Assembly (NCBI RefSeq): GCF_016065055.1 | Contig: NZ_CP065856.1 | Coordinates: 1,487,836 to 1,551,835, forward strand | DNA length: 64,000 nucleotides | Source of the DNA: Halosimplex litoreum | Lineage (GTDB): Archaea > Halobacteriota > Halobacteria > Halobacteriales > Haloarculaceae | Direction of reading: 5' to 3' | In this document: in pieces, positions 32,198-41,256 of the stretch | Layout of the letters: each line of letters opens with the position of its first letter | Numbering within the stretch: the first letter of the stretch is position 1 | The notes under the pieces: model-generated | Databases searched by the model: none | Told to the model about the DNA's origin: nothing | What the model saw: the letters and a program-made list of their open reading frames with translations, nothing else | Translations under genes and position numbers: made by a program

Positions 32198-34114
32198 CTA
32201 CGACGGGCTGACGGTGATCGTCTTGCCGCGGTCGATGGCCTGCTCCAGTTCCTCGGCGATGGCCGAGCCACGGGAGACCTGCACCTCGCCGCCGCGGGAG
32301 ACGGTGGCGGTGAACAGGTACTCGCCGTCGGCCTGGACCTCGACGGTATCGCCCTCGTAGCCGTTCATGGGAATGAGGACGTGTCGAGAGGTGATCTCGG
32401 GAGTGACGATCTCGCCGCCGCCCGCACCGCCGCCGGACCCGCTCGAATCACCGCCACCACTCCCACCGGGACCGCCGGACGCGCTCTGGGGGCGCTCGTC
32501 GAGCGTACGCACGTCGATGTCGATACCCAGGCGATTCTCCACGTCGGTGATCCGACCGCCGCCCTTGCCGATGACCTGGGAAATGTCGTCGTCTTCGACG
32601 TAGACGACGGCGGTGTTGGGGTTCTTGATCGTCACCTCGACGTGGCCGTGGGCGATCGAGCGGATCTCCCGTTCGACCTCCTGCTTGGCGATGCGTTCGG
32701 TACCGCTCTCGGCGCCCGCACTCCCGTCCTGGGCGTTCTCGCCCAGGGGCACGGTGACGACCTGGCGGTTGAACGTGTAGATTTCGTATGCCGGCTGGCC
32801 GGTCTCGAAGTCGCGAATCATGATGACCGGGCGCGCCAGGTCCTCCTCCATCAGGCCCTCGGGCACCTTGACCTCGGTGGTCACGTCGTAGACGGTGTCG
32901 ACCTCGCCGGCGTCGATGTAGACGACGGTGTCGACGACCTGCGGGATCATCCCGAGTTCGACCCGGCCCACGAGGCGCTGGAGCGCGTCGATGGCCCGTG
33001 TCGCGTGGACGACGCCGACCATGCCGACGCCCGCGAGTCGCATGTCCGCGAACACCTCGAAGTCGTCGGTCTTGCGCACCTCGTCGTAGATGGTGTAGTC
33101 CGGCCGGACCATCAGCAGCGAGTCGGCGGTCTTGGCCATCGACCCCGCCAGCTCGGTGTACTGGGTGATGTCGTCGCCGACCTGGAGGTCTCGCGGTTTC
33201 TCCATGGTCTTGACGGCGAAATCGGAGTCGGCGAGGAACTCGGCGACGGCCTGGGCGAACGTCGATTTGCCGGCGCCGGGCGCCCCCGAGATGAGGACGC
33301 CGCGCTGGTGTTCGAGCAGGCGCTCGCGCAGTTCGTCGGCGTGGTCGTAGTCGTCGAGGTCGGTCTTGACGATGGGGCGGACCGCCGTGATCTCCAGTTT
33401 GTCCGCGAAGGGCGGCCGGGCGATGGCGATGCGGTACTGGCCGAACTGGACGATGGTCATGCCCGGTTCGTCGAGTTCGACGAACCCCTCGGCGCTGGCG
33501 CGGGCGGAGTTCTCGATGTCCTGGGCCCACTCCTTGAGGTCGGTCTCCGTCGAGACCGTCTCGTCGATGGTCTCGTAGTGCATGTCGCCGATCTCGCCGC
33601 GCTTGGCCATCGGCGCGACCCCGACCTTGAGGTGGAGGCTCATCGTCGTCTCGTCGAAGAACTGTTCGATGTCCAGCGACTCGGTGTCGCGGCCGCGGGG
33701 TTCGAGGTAGACCACGTCGAGGCCCTTGGCCTTCGCGACCTCGCTCTGGACGACGTCGCTCGTCACGAGCGTGGCGTCGTGTTCCTCGGCCAGATCGCGG
33801 ATGAGCGCGTCGATCTTCCCCTCGCCGGCCTCGCGCTGTTCGACCTCGGCGGGGCGGCGGCCGACGTACTCGACGGAGACGATGCCGTCGTCGTGGAGTC
33901 CGGCGAGGCGCTGCAGCTCTTCGAGGCCGTCCCAGCCGCTCTCGCGGCCGTCGTTGGCCTGGGCTTCGAGTTCGCCCACGACCGCCTCGGGGACGTACAC
34001 CGTCGCCCCCGCGAATCCCTCGCCGACCGCCTCCGAGTCGGGGTCGGCGTCGGCCTCGATCTGCTCGGACACGCGGCCGTCGATGACCACGCTCGTGTCC
34101 GGAACGATGTTCAT
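32198..34114 (-). CDS. PIN domain - type II/IV secretion-like ATPase - KH domain protein
   Basis: A 638-residue archaeal protein with three domains. Residues 1-150: PIN nuclease fold with acidic residues in MNIVPDTSVVIDGR, EAVVGELE and LVTSDVV. Residues 200-480: PilT/VirB11-type ATPase with Walker A ISGAPGAGKSTFAQAV and later ADMRLAGVGMVGVVHATRAIDALQRL. Residues 515-575: KH domain with VIGKGGGRITDVENRLGIDI. A Gly/Ser linker and a small beta domain (the last 75 residues) follow. This combination is typical of archaea and suggests ATP-driven RNA remodelling or cleavage, possibly at the ribosome; a precise role is not known to me. Confidence 0.88.
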   Translation of the reverse strand: MNIVPDTSVVIDGRVSEQIEADADPDSEAVGEGFAGATVYVPEAVVGELEAQANDGRESGWDGLEELQRLAGLHDDGIVSVEYVGRRPAEVEQREAGEGKIDALIRDLAEEHDATLVTSDVVQSEVAKAKGLDVVYLEPRGRDTESLDIEQFFDETTMSLHLKVGVAPMAKRGEIGDMHYETIDETVSTETDLKEWAQDIENSARASAEGFVELDEPGMTIVQFGQYRIAIARPPFADKLEITAVRPIVKTDLDDYDHADELRERLLEHQRGVLISGAPGAGKSTFAQAVAEFLADSDFAVKTMEKPRDLQVGDDITQYTELAGSMAKTADSLLMVRPDYTIYDEVRKTDDFEVFADMRLAGVGMVGVVHATRAIDALQRLVGRVELGMIPQVVDTVVYIDAGEVDTVYDVTTEVKVPEGLMEEDLARPVIMIRDFETGQPAYEIYTFNRQVVTVPLGENAQDGSAGAESGTERIAKQEVEREIRSIAHGHVEVTIKNPNTAVVYVEDDDISQVIGKGGGRITDVENRLGIDIDVRTLDERPQSASGGPGGSGGGDSSGSGGGAGGGEIVTPEITSRHVLIPMNGYEGDTVEVQADGEYLFTATVSRGGEVQVSRGSAIAEELEQAIDRGKTITVSPS

Positions 34115-34199
34115 ACCGTCAGTACGGCGGTCCGTCGTGATAAGGGCCGTGATGCCGGGAAGGTCGGCGAACCGTCGCGAAGAAAACTGCCCCCAGTGG

Positions 34200-34421
34200 T
34201 CAGGCCAGCGCTGGGAGTTCGGACCCGCCGCGGGTGGCGATCTCCGTCTCGCAGTCGGGACACGAGACGACCGTGTCACCGTCGCTGACCCGGTCCGACC
34301 CGGGGTCGCTGCGAACGATCCAGTCGCCGGTCGCCGGGCTCTCGTGACCGCAGTCGGGGCAGAACAGCGTCCCCTTCGGCGGCGGTTCGCGGTCGGTCGT
34401 CGAGGGTGCGTGTACACTCAT
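34200..34421 (-). CDS. Small two-CPxC zinc-finger protein
   Basis: A 73-residue protein with two zinc knuckles, FCPDCGHESP at residue 20 and SCPDCETEI near residue 53, as in the haloarchaeal CPxCG-type mini zinc fingers. These proteins are often regulators; the target is unknown. It is 85 bases upstream of the PIN-ATPase gene in the same direction. Confidence 0.78.
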   Translation of the reverse strand: MSVHAPSTTDREPPPKGTLFCPDCGHESPATGDWIVRSDPGSDRVSDGDTVVSCPDCETEIATRGGSELPALA

Positions 34422-34553
34422 CGTACCCGGGGGTAGTCGCTGGATACGGAAAACCCCTTTTGCCCATTATCAATCGGTAGAGACCGCGAAGCAGTGGAAT
34501 CGTGTCTCATACACACGCGTCCGAGTCACACGCGAGAACGGGGTGACGGGAGC

Positions 34554-35264
34554 TCAGACCGCGAGGTAACTCGCGATCGTGTCCTCGTCGGCCAGTGACT
34601 CCTCGCCGAGTTCGTCGACGATCTCGCCCCGTTCCATGGCGTAACAGCGGTCGGCCATCGAGCGGATGACGCCGAGGTTCTGCTCGACGAAGAGGATCGT
34701 GGTGCCGAGTTCCTCGTTGATCGTCCGCATGTCCTCGCTGATCTGGTCGACGATGGAGGGCTGGATACCCTCGCTGGGCTCGTCGAGCAAGAGCAGGTCG
34801 GGGTTCGACACCAGCGCCCGCGCGATGGCGAGCATCTGCTGTTCGCCGCCCGAGAGCGTCCCGGCGTCCTGGTCGGCCCGTTCCTCGAGCACCGGGAAGT
34901 AGTCGTACACCTCGTCGTACAGCGTCTCCGAGGAGGCGGCGTTGACGGTCTCACCCATCCGGACGTTCTGCTCGACGGAGAGGTCGGGGAACACGTCCCG
35001 GCCCTGCGGGATGTAGCCGATGCCGCGCCGCGCGCGCTCGTCGGCCGCGAGGTCGGTCACGTCCTCGCCGTCGTAGTCGATCGTCCCCGATTCCGGTTCG
35101 AGCAGACCGATGACGGTCTTCATCAGCGTCGACTTGCCGACGCCGTTTTTCCCCATGACGCCGACGATCTCGCCGCGTTCGACGGCCAGGCCCACGTCCC
35201 GGAGGATCGGCGTCCGGTCGTAGGCCGCGGTGACGCCGTCGAGTTCGAGGATCGGGTCCGCCAT
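34554..35264 (-). CDS. urtE: Urea/branched-chain amino-acid ABC transporter ATPase (UrtE-like)
   Basis: A 236-residue LivF-type ATPase: Walker A GVMGKNGVGKSTLMKT, signature LSGGEQQMLAIARAL, Walker B LLLLDEPSEGIQPS. The second ATPase of a five-gene HAAT importer. Given the UrtA-like binding protein and the urease genes, urea is the likely cargo. The ATG at 35264 is chosen because it lies 1 base after the urtD stop and 7-8 bases after a GGTGA motif; a GTG three codons earlier is possible. Confidence 0.87.
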   Translation of the reverse strand: MADPILELDGVTAAYDRTPILRDVGLAVERGEIVGVMGKNGVGKSTLMKTVIGLLEPESGTIDYDGEDVTDLAADERARRGIGYIPQGRDVFPDLSVEQNVRMGETVNAASSETLYDEVYDYFPVLEERADQDAGTLSGGEQQMLAIARALVSNPDLLLLDEPSEGIQPSIVDQISEDMRTINEELGTTILFVEQNLGVIRSMADRCYAMERGEIVDELGEESLADEDTIASYLAV

Positions 35265-35265
35265 C

Positions 35266-36075
35266 TCACTCACCCCCCAGGTAGATCCGCTGGACCTCGG
35301 GGTCGGACTCGATGTCCTCGACGGGTCCCTCGCGGAACACGTCGCCCTGGTGGAGCACGGTCACCTCGTCTGCGATCTCGGCGACGAAGTCCGTGTCGTG
35401 TTCGATGACGACGAAGGCGATGCCCTCCTCCTCGTTGAGCCGGGTGATGCGGTCGGCGATCTCCCGGCGCTCCTCAACGGACAGGCCCGCGACGGGCTCG
35501 TCGAGCAGGAGCAGATCGGGGTCGAGCGCGGCGGCCATGCCGATCTCCAGCTGTTGCTGTTCGCCGTGGGAGAGCTGGTCGGCGGGCACGTCCTCCTTGC
35601 CTTCGAGGCCGGCGTCGGCGACGGCCTCGCGGACGAGCCGGCGGCGCTCGTCGCCGTCGGCGAACCGCTGGACGGGCAGGCGGACGTTCTCGCGGACCGA
35701 GAGCTCGCCGTACACCGACGGCACCTGGAACTTGATGCTGATACCGCGCTTGATCCGGTCTTCCGGCTGGAAGTCGGTGATGTCGGTGCCGTCGTAGTAG
35801 ACGCTCCCCTCGCTGGGGGCGTGCGCGCCGGTGATCAGCTTCAGCAGCGTGGACTTGCCGGCGCCGTTCGGTCCGATGAGACAGCGCAACTCGCCCTCGT
35901 CGACCGAGAAGTCGACGGAGTCGGTCGCGGTGAACCCGCCGAATCGCTTGACCAGGTCCTCGGTCTGCAGGAGCGTGTCCGTGCGGTCCCCGGTCGCCAG
36001 CTCCGCCGGCGTCTGGCGGATGTTCGGGTCCATCCGCGTGTCGTCGCCGGTGTCGGTGGACTCGGCGTCGCTCAC
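35266..36075 (-). CDS. urtD: Urea ABC transporter ATPase (UrtD-like)
   Basis: A 269-residue LivG-type ATPase: LVKRFGGFTATDSVDFSVDEG, Walker [17 protein letters not shown], signature LSHGEQQQLEIGMAAAL, Walker B LLLLDEPVAGLS, and the H-loop FVVIEHDTDFV. The start is a GTG overlapping the urtC stop (GTGA); an ATG 14 codons later is the alternative. In UrtD, LSHGxxQxLEIGM is typical and supports the urea-transporter assignment. Confidence 0.88.
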   Translation of the reverse strand: MSDAESTDTGDDTRMDPNIRQTPAELATGDRTDTLLQTEDLVKRFGGFTATDSVDFSVDEGELRCLIGPNGAGKSTLLKLITGAHAPSEGSVYYDGTDITDFQPEDRIKRGISIKFQVPSVYGELSVRENVRLPVQRFADGDERRRLVREAVADAGLEGKEDVPADQLSHGEQQQLEIGMAAALDPDLLLLDEPVAGLSVEERREIADRITRLNEEEGIAFVVIEHDTDFVAEIADEVTVLHQGDVFREGPVEDIESDPEVQRIYLGGE

Positions 36076-37259
36076 GGGTCGGTCACCTCCGGGTCGGCGG
36101 CGGCGTCGGGGCTCTCGGAGACGCCGCCCTCCGCCTCGCCACCGCGGTAGCGCCGGGCGGTCCGCCACGCGAACAGCACCACGTCGCGGGCCGCCGGGAC
36201 GAACCCGCGGGGCAGGAACAGGACGACCACGAGCAACAGGGCGCCGATGATAACGAACGCCCACTGGCCGACGAGCGAGTTCGACGCGAACGCCAGCGCG
36301 ATCGAACCGACGAGCGCGCCGAGCAGGCTCTTGCGGCCGCCGACGCTCACCCAGATGACCGGCAGGGAGGCGAACGTCAGCGCGTAGACGCCGGGGCTGA
36401 TGTAGTTGCCCCAGGCGGCGTAGAGCACGCCGGCCAGGCCGGCGAGCGCGCCGCCGAAGGTGAACACGGCGAGTTTCACCCGCTCGACGTCGTAGCCGAA
36501 CATGCGCGTGCGGTCCTCGTCCTCGCGGACGGCGACCATCACGCGGCCGTAGTCGGAGTTGACCAGCGCGCGCAGGCCCAGGTACGTGGCCACGAGCAGG
36601 ACGAGCGCGAACCGGTAGAAGGTGCCGTCGCCGGCACCGAGGACGACCGGCGAGCCCCAGACGCCGGGTAACGCCGGGATCGGCACCGTGAGTTCGGGGA
36701 TGCCGGGCATCCCGTTGAACCCGCCCAGCGGGGCCGCGCCGATGGTCCACTCGTCGCCGGCGGTCTGGGACATGAACGTCTCCAGGACGAGCGTGACGAC
36801 CAGCGTGATGATCGTCACGTACACGTCGCGGACGCCGCCGTAGAACATGAAGTAGCCGAGCACGAACGACAGCAGCGCACCGGCCACGACGGCGCCGACG
36901 AACGCGCCCATGATCCCGAGGGGGGAGCTGATGTTGAGCGAGACGATCCCGAAGGTGTAGCCGGCGACGCCGAAGAAGGCGACCTGGCCGAAGCTCAGGA
37001 TGCCGGCGTAGCCCCACACGACCGACAGCGAGAGGCCGAGGAAGGCGTACACCAGGAACAGCGCGAACCGCGATGCCTGGTAGCCGCCCGCGAGCACGGG
37101 GTAGGCGAACAGCGCCGCCACGGCGATGGCGAAGCCCGCCCAGAACTGCCAGCAGTTGCCGATCGTGTTCGGGCCGTGGAAGACGCGCTGCCAGGCCCTG
37201 ACGACGGCGACGACCGGCCGGGGCAGGTTGCTCCCGGAACCGGTTGTCTCGGCGGCCAT
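36072..37259 (-). CDS. urtC: Urea ABC transporter permease (UrtC-like)
   Basis: A 395-residue LivM-type permease with about nine to ten helices. Typical segments are GLSLSVVWGYAGILSFGQVAFFGVAGY and VREDEDRTRMFGYDVERVKL, the loop that touches the ATPases (EAA-like), with GGRKSLLGALVGSI near the end. A start at 37259 leaves one base to the urtB stop, consistent with coupled translation. Confidence 0.87.
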   Translation of the reverse strand: MAAETTGSGSNLPRPVVAVVRAWQRVFHGPNTIGNCWQFWAGFAIAVAALFAYPVLAGGYQASRFALFLVYAFLGLSLSVVWGYAGILSFGQVAFFGVAGYTFGIVSLNISSPLGIMGAFVGAVVAGALLSFVLGYFMFYGGVRDVYVTIITLVVTLVLETFMSQTAGDEWTIGAAPLGGFNGMPGIPELTVPIPALPGVWGSPVVLGAGDGTFYRFALVLLVATYLGLRALVNSDYGRVMVAVREDEDRTRMFGYDVERVKLAVFTFGGALAGLAGVLYAAWGNYISPGVYALTFASLPVIWVSVGGRKSLLGALVGSIALAFASNSLVGQWAFVIIGALLLVVVLFLPRGFVPAARDVVLFAWRTARRYRGGEAEGGVSESPDAAADPEVTDP

Positions 37260-37260
37260 C

Positions 37261-38349
37261 TCAGGTCGCCTCCTGGCGGCGTTCGCGGAGTTCGCGCACG
37301 AACCCGGTGATCCCCGACGGGAGGAACCGGATGAGGACGATCGCGGTCAGCAGCAGGGCGATACGGCCGTAGAACGTACTGCCCAGGAGGTTCGTGACAG
37401 CCGCGCTGATGGCGCCGAGGAAGCCGCCCGCCATCGTCGTCCCGAGGACGACCGAGGGGCCGCCGACGACGACGGCGACGAACGACTCGACGAGGAAGCC
37501 GGTCCCCATGTCGGGCACCATCGTGATCGTCGGGGCGTACAGCGCGCCGGTCAGCCCGGCGAGGGCCGACCCGATGGCGAACGTCGCCATGTAGGTGCGG
37601 CCCGTGTCGACGCCGAGCGCGCGGGCGGTGTCCTCGTCCTGGATCGTCGCGCGGGCGCGCATCCCGAAGTCCGTCTTCGTGAACAGGACGTACACCGCCG
37701 CGAGGACGCCGACGGCGATGACCGCCAGCGACACGCGGTAGGCCGAGTAGGAGAACTCGGAGTTCTCGACGATCAGGTTGAGCAGCGGGATCTGCGCCGG
37801 GGAGATCGTCTCGCCGACGAACGGGACGACCGGCGTCCCGACCTGGTCCAGCGAGTTCCCGAACTGGATGCGCGCGCCCTGGACGAGGATGAGGCTCAGC
37901 CCCCAGGTGGCGACCATCGAGTCGGCCAGGCGGTCGTACAGCGGTTCGACCAGCGGCGACTCCGGCAGGCGTCGGGTCGCGGCGTCGATGCTGGCGGCGG
38001 CCCGCTCGGGCACGGCGTCCAGCGCCGCGAGCCGGCCGAGGCCGCCGGCCAGTCCCAGCCGCGCGTACTTCCACAGCCAGTTCGGGACGGCCCCGGAGAT
38101 GATCGTCCGCTCGACGGCCAGCCCGAACAGGGCCGTCGCCACCATCGCGACCGGGACCGCGACGAGCAGCGGCAGCCCGAAGCGGATGTTCGCCAGCGTC
38201 GTCGCGTAGGCGCCCACCATGATGAACTCGCCGTGTGCGAGGTTGATCACGCCCATGATGCCGAAGATGATGGCCAACCCCGCCGCCGCGAGCACGATGA
38301 ACGCGAAGTTATCGAGGAACTGAAACAGGAGGTTGACCCCGTTGACCAT
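37261..38349 (-). CDS. urtB: Urea ABC transporter permease (UrtB-like)
   Basis: A 362-residue LivH-type permease: GLAIIFGIMGVINLAHGEFIMVGAY at the N-terminus, TDFGMRARATIQDEDTARALGVD as the coupling loop, GGPSVVLGTTMAGGF near the end. An insertion of about 70 residues (residues 68-140, VPNWLWKYARLG...) is longer than in simple LivH proteins, a feature also seen in UrtB. The start ATG is 1 base after the urtA stop. Confidence 0.87.
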   Translation of the reverse strand: MVNGVNLLFQFLDNFAFIVLAAAGLAIIFGIMGVINLAHGEFIMVGAYATTLANIRFGLPLLVAVPVAMVATALFGLAVERTIISGAVPNWLWKYARLGLAGGLGRLAALDAVPERAAASIDAATRRLPESPLVEPLYDRLADSMVATWGLSLILVQGARIQFGNSLDQVGTPVVPFVGETISPAQIPLLNLIVENSEFSYSAYRVSLAVIAVGVLAAVYVLFTKTDFGMRARATIQDEDTARALGVDTGRTYMATFAIGSALAGLTGALYAPTITMVPDMGTGFLVESFVAVVVGGPSVVLGTTMAGGFLGAISAAVTNLLGSTFYGRIALLLTAIVLIRFLPSGITGFVRELRERRQEAT

Positions 38350-38350
38350 G

Positions 38351-39676
38351 TTACCCGGCCTCCTCGAAGTAGTCCTGTGGGGTGTACTGGGTCTCCTCGT
38401 CTTCCTGCGTGAGGTCACAGCCGACCGTGTTCGAGAGGAACTGCTCCTCGATGACGCGGTCGTCCAGCGCCTCGACGTTGTGCTGGTCGTCGGCGCGCAT
38501 CACCCACATGTGGTGGTCGACGTGGTGGGTCGCGCCGTCCAGCGCGATCGACTCGCCTTCCGGCGCCTCAGGCGCCTCGTAGGTGATGCCCGACTCCAGG
38601 GCCTCCTTGACCTCGTCCTGCTCGAAGGTCCCGGCCTGCTCGACGGCCTTCTTGTACATGTAGATCGAGAAGTAGTTGTTCTCGGCCTCCTCGTTGAGAT
38701 ACGGCGCGTCGGGCCACATCTCGTAGTAGCGGTCGACGAACCCGCCGTCGCTGGTGTTGCGCTCGGTCGGGATCTCCTCCATGTAGTTGACGCCCGCGTA
38801 GATGTTGGCCATCGCCGGCGGGTCCAGGCGCAGGTGTTCGTACCCCTGGGCCATCGCCGTCGACGTGCCGATGGGCACTTCGAGGCCCGCCGACGCCTTC
38901 TGCTCGTAGAAGGAGGTGTGGTTCGCGCCGACCAGCATCGACATCACGAAGTCCGGGTCGGCCTCCTGGATGTTGTTGATCGTCGAGCCGAACTGGGAGT
39001 TCGACAGCGGGATGAACTCCTCGTCGACGACCTCGGCGTCGTTCTCGTCGGCCAGGACCTTCACCCAGTCAGCCGACAGCTGACCGAAGTTGTAGTCGGC
39101 GGCGATGGTGTAGATGCGCGGGCCGTACTCCTCGACGAGGTAGGGCAGGACCGCCCCGAGCTGCTGGCGGGCCGTCGGCCCCACCGCGAAGACGTTCTTG
39201 TCGCAGACGCCGCCCTCGTACTGGGTCGTGTAGAAGTACAGCTGGTCGTTCTGGTCGATGATCGGCCGGATGGCCTCCCGCGTCGCCGAGGAGTAGCCCG
39301 CCCACAGCGCGTCGACCTCGCGCTGCTGGATCATCCGCCGGGTCAGCTCCTGGTAGCGCTGGTTGTCCGACTGCGGGTCGGGGTCGTAGTACTCGATCTG
39401 GTTGCCCATGATCCCGCCGTCGTTGTTGATCTCCTCGATGGCCAGCAGCGACGCCTTGTGCTTCGGCGAGCCGACCAGCGCGAAGTTGCCCGACTGGTCT
39501 TCGAGGACCCCGAGCGTGACCGTGCCGTCACTGCTCATCGTGTCCGTCGTCGCGCCGCCGCCCCCGCCGTCGCCGCCCCCGCCGTCGCCGCCCCCCGAAC
39601 ACCCGGCCAGCCCGGAGACCAGCGCCGCACCGCCGGCGGTCACGAACTGACGACGGCTGAACCCGTCACCGCTCAT
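38351..39676 (-). CDS. urtA: Urea-binding lipoprotein (UrtA-like)
   Basis: A 441-residue periplasmic-binding-fold protein. Twin-arginine signal (FSRRQFVTAGG) with lipobox GLAGCSGG, a Gly/Asp linker, then TLGVLEDQSGNFALVG, AIEEINNDGGIMG and YTTQYEGGVCDKNVF, which match the UrtA/AmiC-like branch rather than LivJ. It captures ligand outside the cell for the UrtBCDE importer. The promoter has a TATA-like ATTTAG (minus strand, about 39703-39709) and a good ribosome-binding site GGAGGT just before the ATG, so a short leader exists. Confidence 0.87.
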   Translation of the reverse strand: MSGDGFSRRQFVTAGGAALVSGLAGCSGGGDGGGGDGGGGGATTDTMSSDGTVTLGVLEDQSGNFALVGSPKHKASLLAIEEINNDGGIMGNQIEYYDPDPQSDNQRYQELTRRMIQQREVDALWAGYSSATREAIRPIIDQNDQLYFYTTQYEGGVCDKNVFAVGPTARQQLGAVLPYLVEEYGPRIYTIAADYNFGQLSADWVKVLADENDAEVVDEEFIPLSNSQFGSTINNIQEADPDFVMSMLVGANHTSFYEQKASAGLEVPIGTSTAMAQGYEHLRLDPPAMANIYAGVNYMEEIPTERNTSDGGFVDRYYEMWPDAPYLNEEAENNYFSIYMYKKAVEQAGTFEQDEVKEALESGITYEAPEAPEGESIALDGATHHVDHHMWVMRADDQHNVEALDDRVIEEQFLSNTVGCDLTQEDEETQYTPQDYFEEAG

Positions 39677-40063
39677 CGGCCGACCTCCGATACAGAAACG
39701 TCACTAAATTCGACCGAATCCCCATTGATTCCACCACTGTAACCGTTCGACATCGCATGAACGTCCATCATATGCGTACGTACCTTCGATTTCGCAGACG
39801 GCAAATAAGGGTTTGCACTCGCGTATTATAGATGTCCAATACCCTTCGCTTGAATATTAGGGTATGTTAGGATGGCACAGAAATGGTGAAGATTCGAACG
39901 GTATGCGATAGAAAACTACGGTTTCGAAATTCTAACGAGCGTGACGATAGAACTCGATTTCCGCCTCTCCTCGCGGAGCTCCGTCCAGACCTGACAGTGA
40001 ACGAACGATCAGAACGAACGAGTGAGTTCCACGTGAGTGAGAAGACGTGAACGCGGACGTCCG
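39677..40063. promoter_or_regulatory. Intergenic control region upstream of urtA
   Basis: 387 bases without a gene and clearly AT-richer than its surroundings. The urtA promoter occupies the left end. The middle holds an interrupted palindrome ATACCC-N15-GGGTAT (39839-39865) and a nearby GTATT-N10-AATAC (about 39823-39842), plausible operator sites. The right part, after nikR, may contain the nikR terminator but shows no strong hairpin with a T-run. Confidence 0.5.
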
Positions 40064-40474
40064 CTACTCGTCGACGACGACGACTTTCACCTGCTGGACG
40101 CCGCTGAGCGCCCGGAGTCGGTTGGCGAGTTCGGTGATGTCGCCGGCCGACCCCTCGACGACGAGCGTCTCCATGCAGGTGTCGTGCGAGAGGTGGATGT
40201 GCTGGACGGAGGTGATCGCCTCGGCCATCTCGTGCTGGACGGTCTGGAGGTCGTCGGCGATGCCGTCGACGTGGTGGTCGTGGACGATCACGATAGTGCC
40301 GTGGTGGCGCGCGTCGCCGCCGGTCTCCCACTCGTAGTCCGCGAAGAAGTCCCGCAGCGAGTCCCGGACCGCCTCCGACCGACTGTCGTACTCCCAGTCG
40401 TCGACGATCCCATCCAGTCGATCGACCATCGACGACGGCAGCGTCAGGCTGATACGGTCGATGTCGTCGCTCAT
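40064..40474 (-). CDS. nikR: Nickel-responsive regulator NikR
   Basis: A 136-residue repressor. Residues 1-45 are the ribbon-helix-helix DNA-binding domain (RISLTLPSSMVDRLD, SRSEAVRDSLRDF). The C-terminal ACT-like domain carries the high-affinity nickel ligands with exact family spacing: His 81, His 92 and His 94 in VQHIHLSHDTC, and Cys 100. It is divergent from nikMNQO, with 137 bases between. A minus-strand TATA-like ATATTA lies 24-29 bases upstream. It should shut down nickel import when nickel is plentiful. Confidence 0.93.
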   Translation of the reverse strand: MSDDIDRISLTLPSSMVDRLDGIVDDWEYDSRSEAVRDSLRDFFADYEWETGGDARHHGTIVIVHDHHVDGIADDLQTVQHEMAEAITSVQHIHLSHDTCMETLVVEGSAGDITELANRLRALSGVQQVKVVVVDE

Positions 40475-40560
40475 GCCTCCGGCTACGACGCTCGCCGTAA
40501 TATGGCTGGTCACCTGCGCCGGACTCTCCCGAGAGCCCGCCGCCACCCGCGCCGCCTCAG

Positions 40561-40586
40561 TAATACTGCACGATAGGAAAGTATTA
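40561..40586. promoter_or_regulatory. Candidate NikR operator overlapping the nikM TATA box
   Basis: A perfect interrupted palindrome, TAATACT-N12-AGTATTA. The right arm contains TATTAT, which is 25-30 bases upstream of the nikM ATG and is probably its TATA box. NikR binds wide-spaced palindromes of this type (GTATGA-N16-TCATAC in E. coli), so binding here would block transcription factor access. Confidence 0.65.
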
Positions 40587-40611
40587 TCGGGGCCGACGGT
40601 GACCGACGAGT

Positions 40612-41256
40612 ATGCACATTCCGGACGGCTACGTCGACCTGCCGCTGGCCGCGCTGTTCGCCGCGCTCTCGCTGGCGGTCCTGAGCTACGCCGCGCGGCG
40701 CGTCGGCGGCACGATATCGGACACCCGGGCACCGCTCGTAGGCGTCGTCGCCGCGGGCGTGTTCGCCGCGCAGATGCTCAACTGGCCGATCCCCGGCGGG
40801 ACGAGCGCCCACTTCGTCGGCGGCGCCTTCGCCGCCATCCTGCTCGGTCCGCATCTGGGCGCGCTCGCCGTCGCGACGGTCGTCGCGGTCCAGGCGCTGG
40901 TGTTCGGCGACGGCGGGCTGGTCGTCCTCGGCGCGAACGTGTTCAACATGGCCGTCGTCGAGGTGTACGTCGGCTACGCCGTCTACCGCGCGGTCGCCCC
41001 CTACGGGGAGTTCCGCGCCGCGTTCGCCGCCGGCTGGCTCGGCATCACCGCGGGCGCGCTGACCGCCGGGCTCCAGCTCGGCCTCTCCTCGGCGTTCCAG
41101 TACGAACTGCTGACGACCCTCGCGATCATGGGCGTCGGCCACCTCGTCCTCGGACTGATCGAGGGCGCCATCACCGCCGTCGTCTACCGCTACCTCGCGC
41201 GGGCCCGCCCGGACCTGCGACCGACGACCGCGCCCGAGCCCGAGGTGAGCGCCTGA
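40612..41256 (+). CDS. nikM: Nickel ECF transporter S-component NikM (CbiM family)
   Basis: A 214-residue membrane protein starting MHIPDGYVDLP. The N-terminal Met-His-Ile places His 2 as metal ligand, as in NikM/CbiM. About seven helices follow, with MLNWPIPGGTSAHFVGGAFA. Substrate specificity for nickel rather than cobalt is inferred from the adjacent nikR and urease genes. The ATG of nikN overlaps its stop (TGATG). Confidence 0.9.
   Translation: MHIPDGYVDLPLAALFAALSLAVLSYAARRVGGTISDTRAPLVGVVAAGVFAAQMLNWPIPGGTSAHFVGGAFAAILLGPHLGALAVATVVAVQALVFGDGGLVVLGANVFNMAVVEVYVGYAVYRAVAPYGEFRAAFAAGWLGITAGALTAGLQLGLSSAFQYELLTTLAIMGVGHLVLGLIEGAITAVVYRYLARARPDLRPTTAPEPEVSA

Noticed and set aside
31821-32360. 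A 179-codon plus-strand frame with an ERTEGFHHPLSTG repeat
   Set aside because: The amino-acid repeat is just the translation of the 57-base DNA repeat; the frame also runs antisense into the PIN-ATPase gene and copy A does not conserve it.
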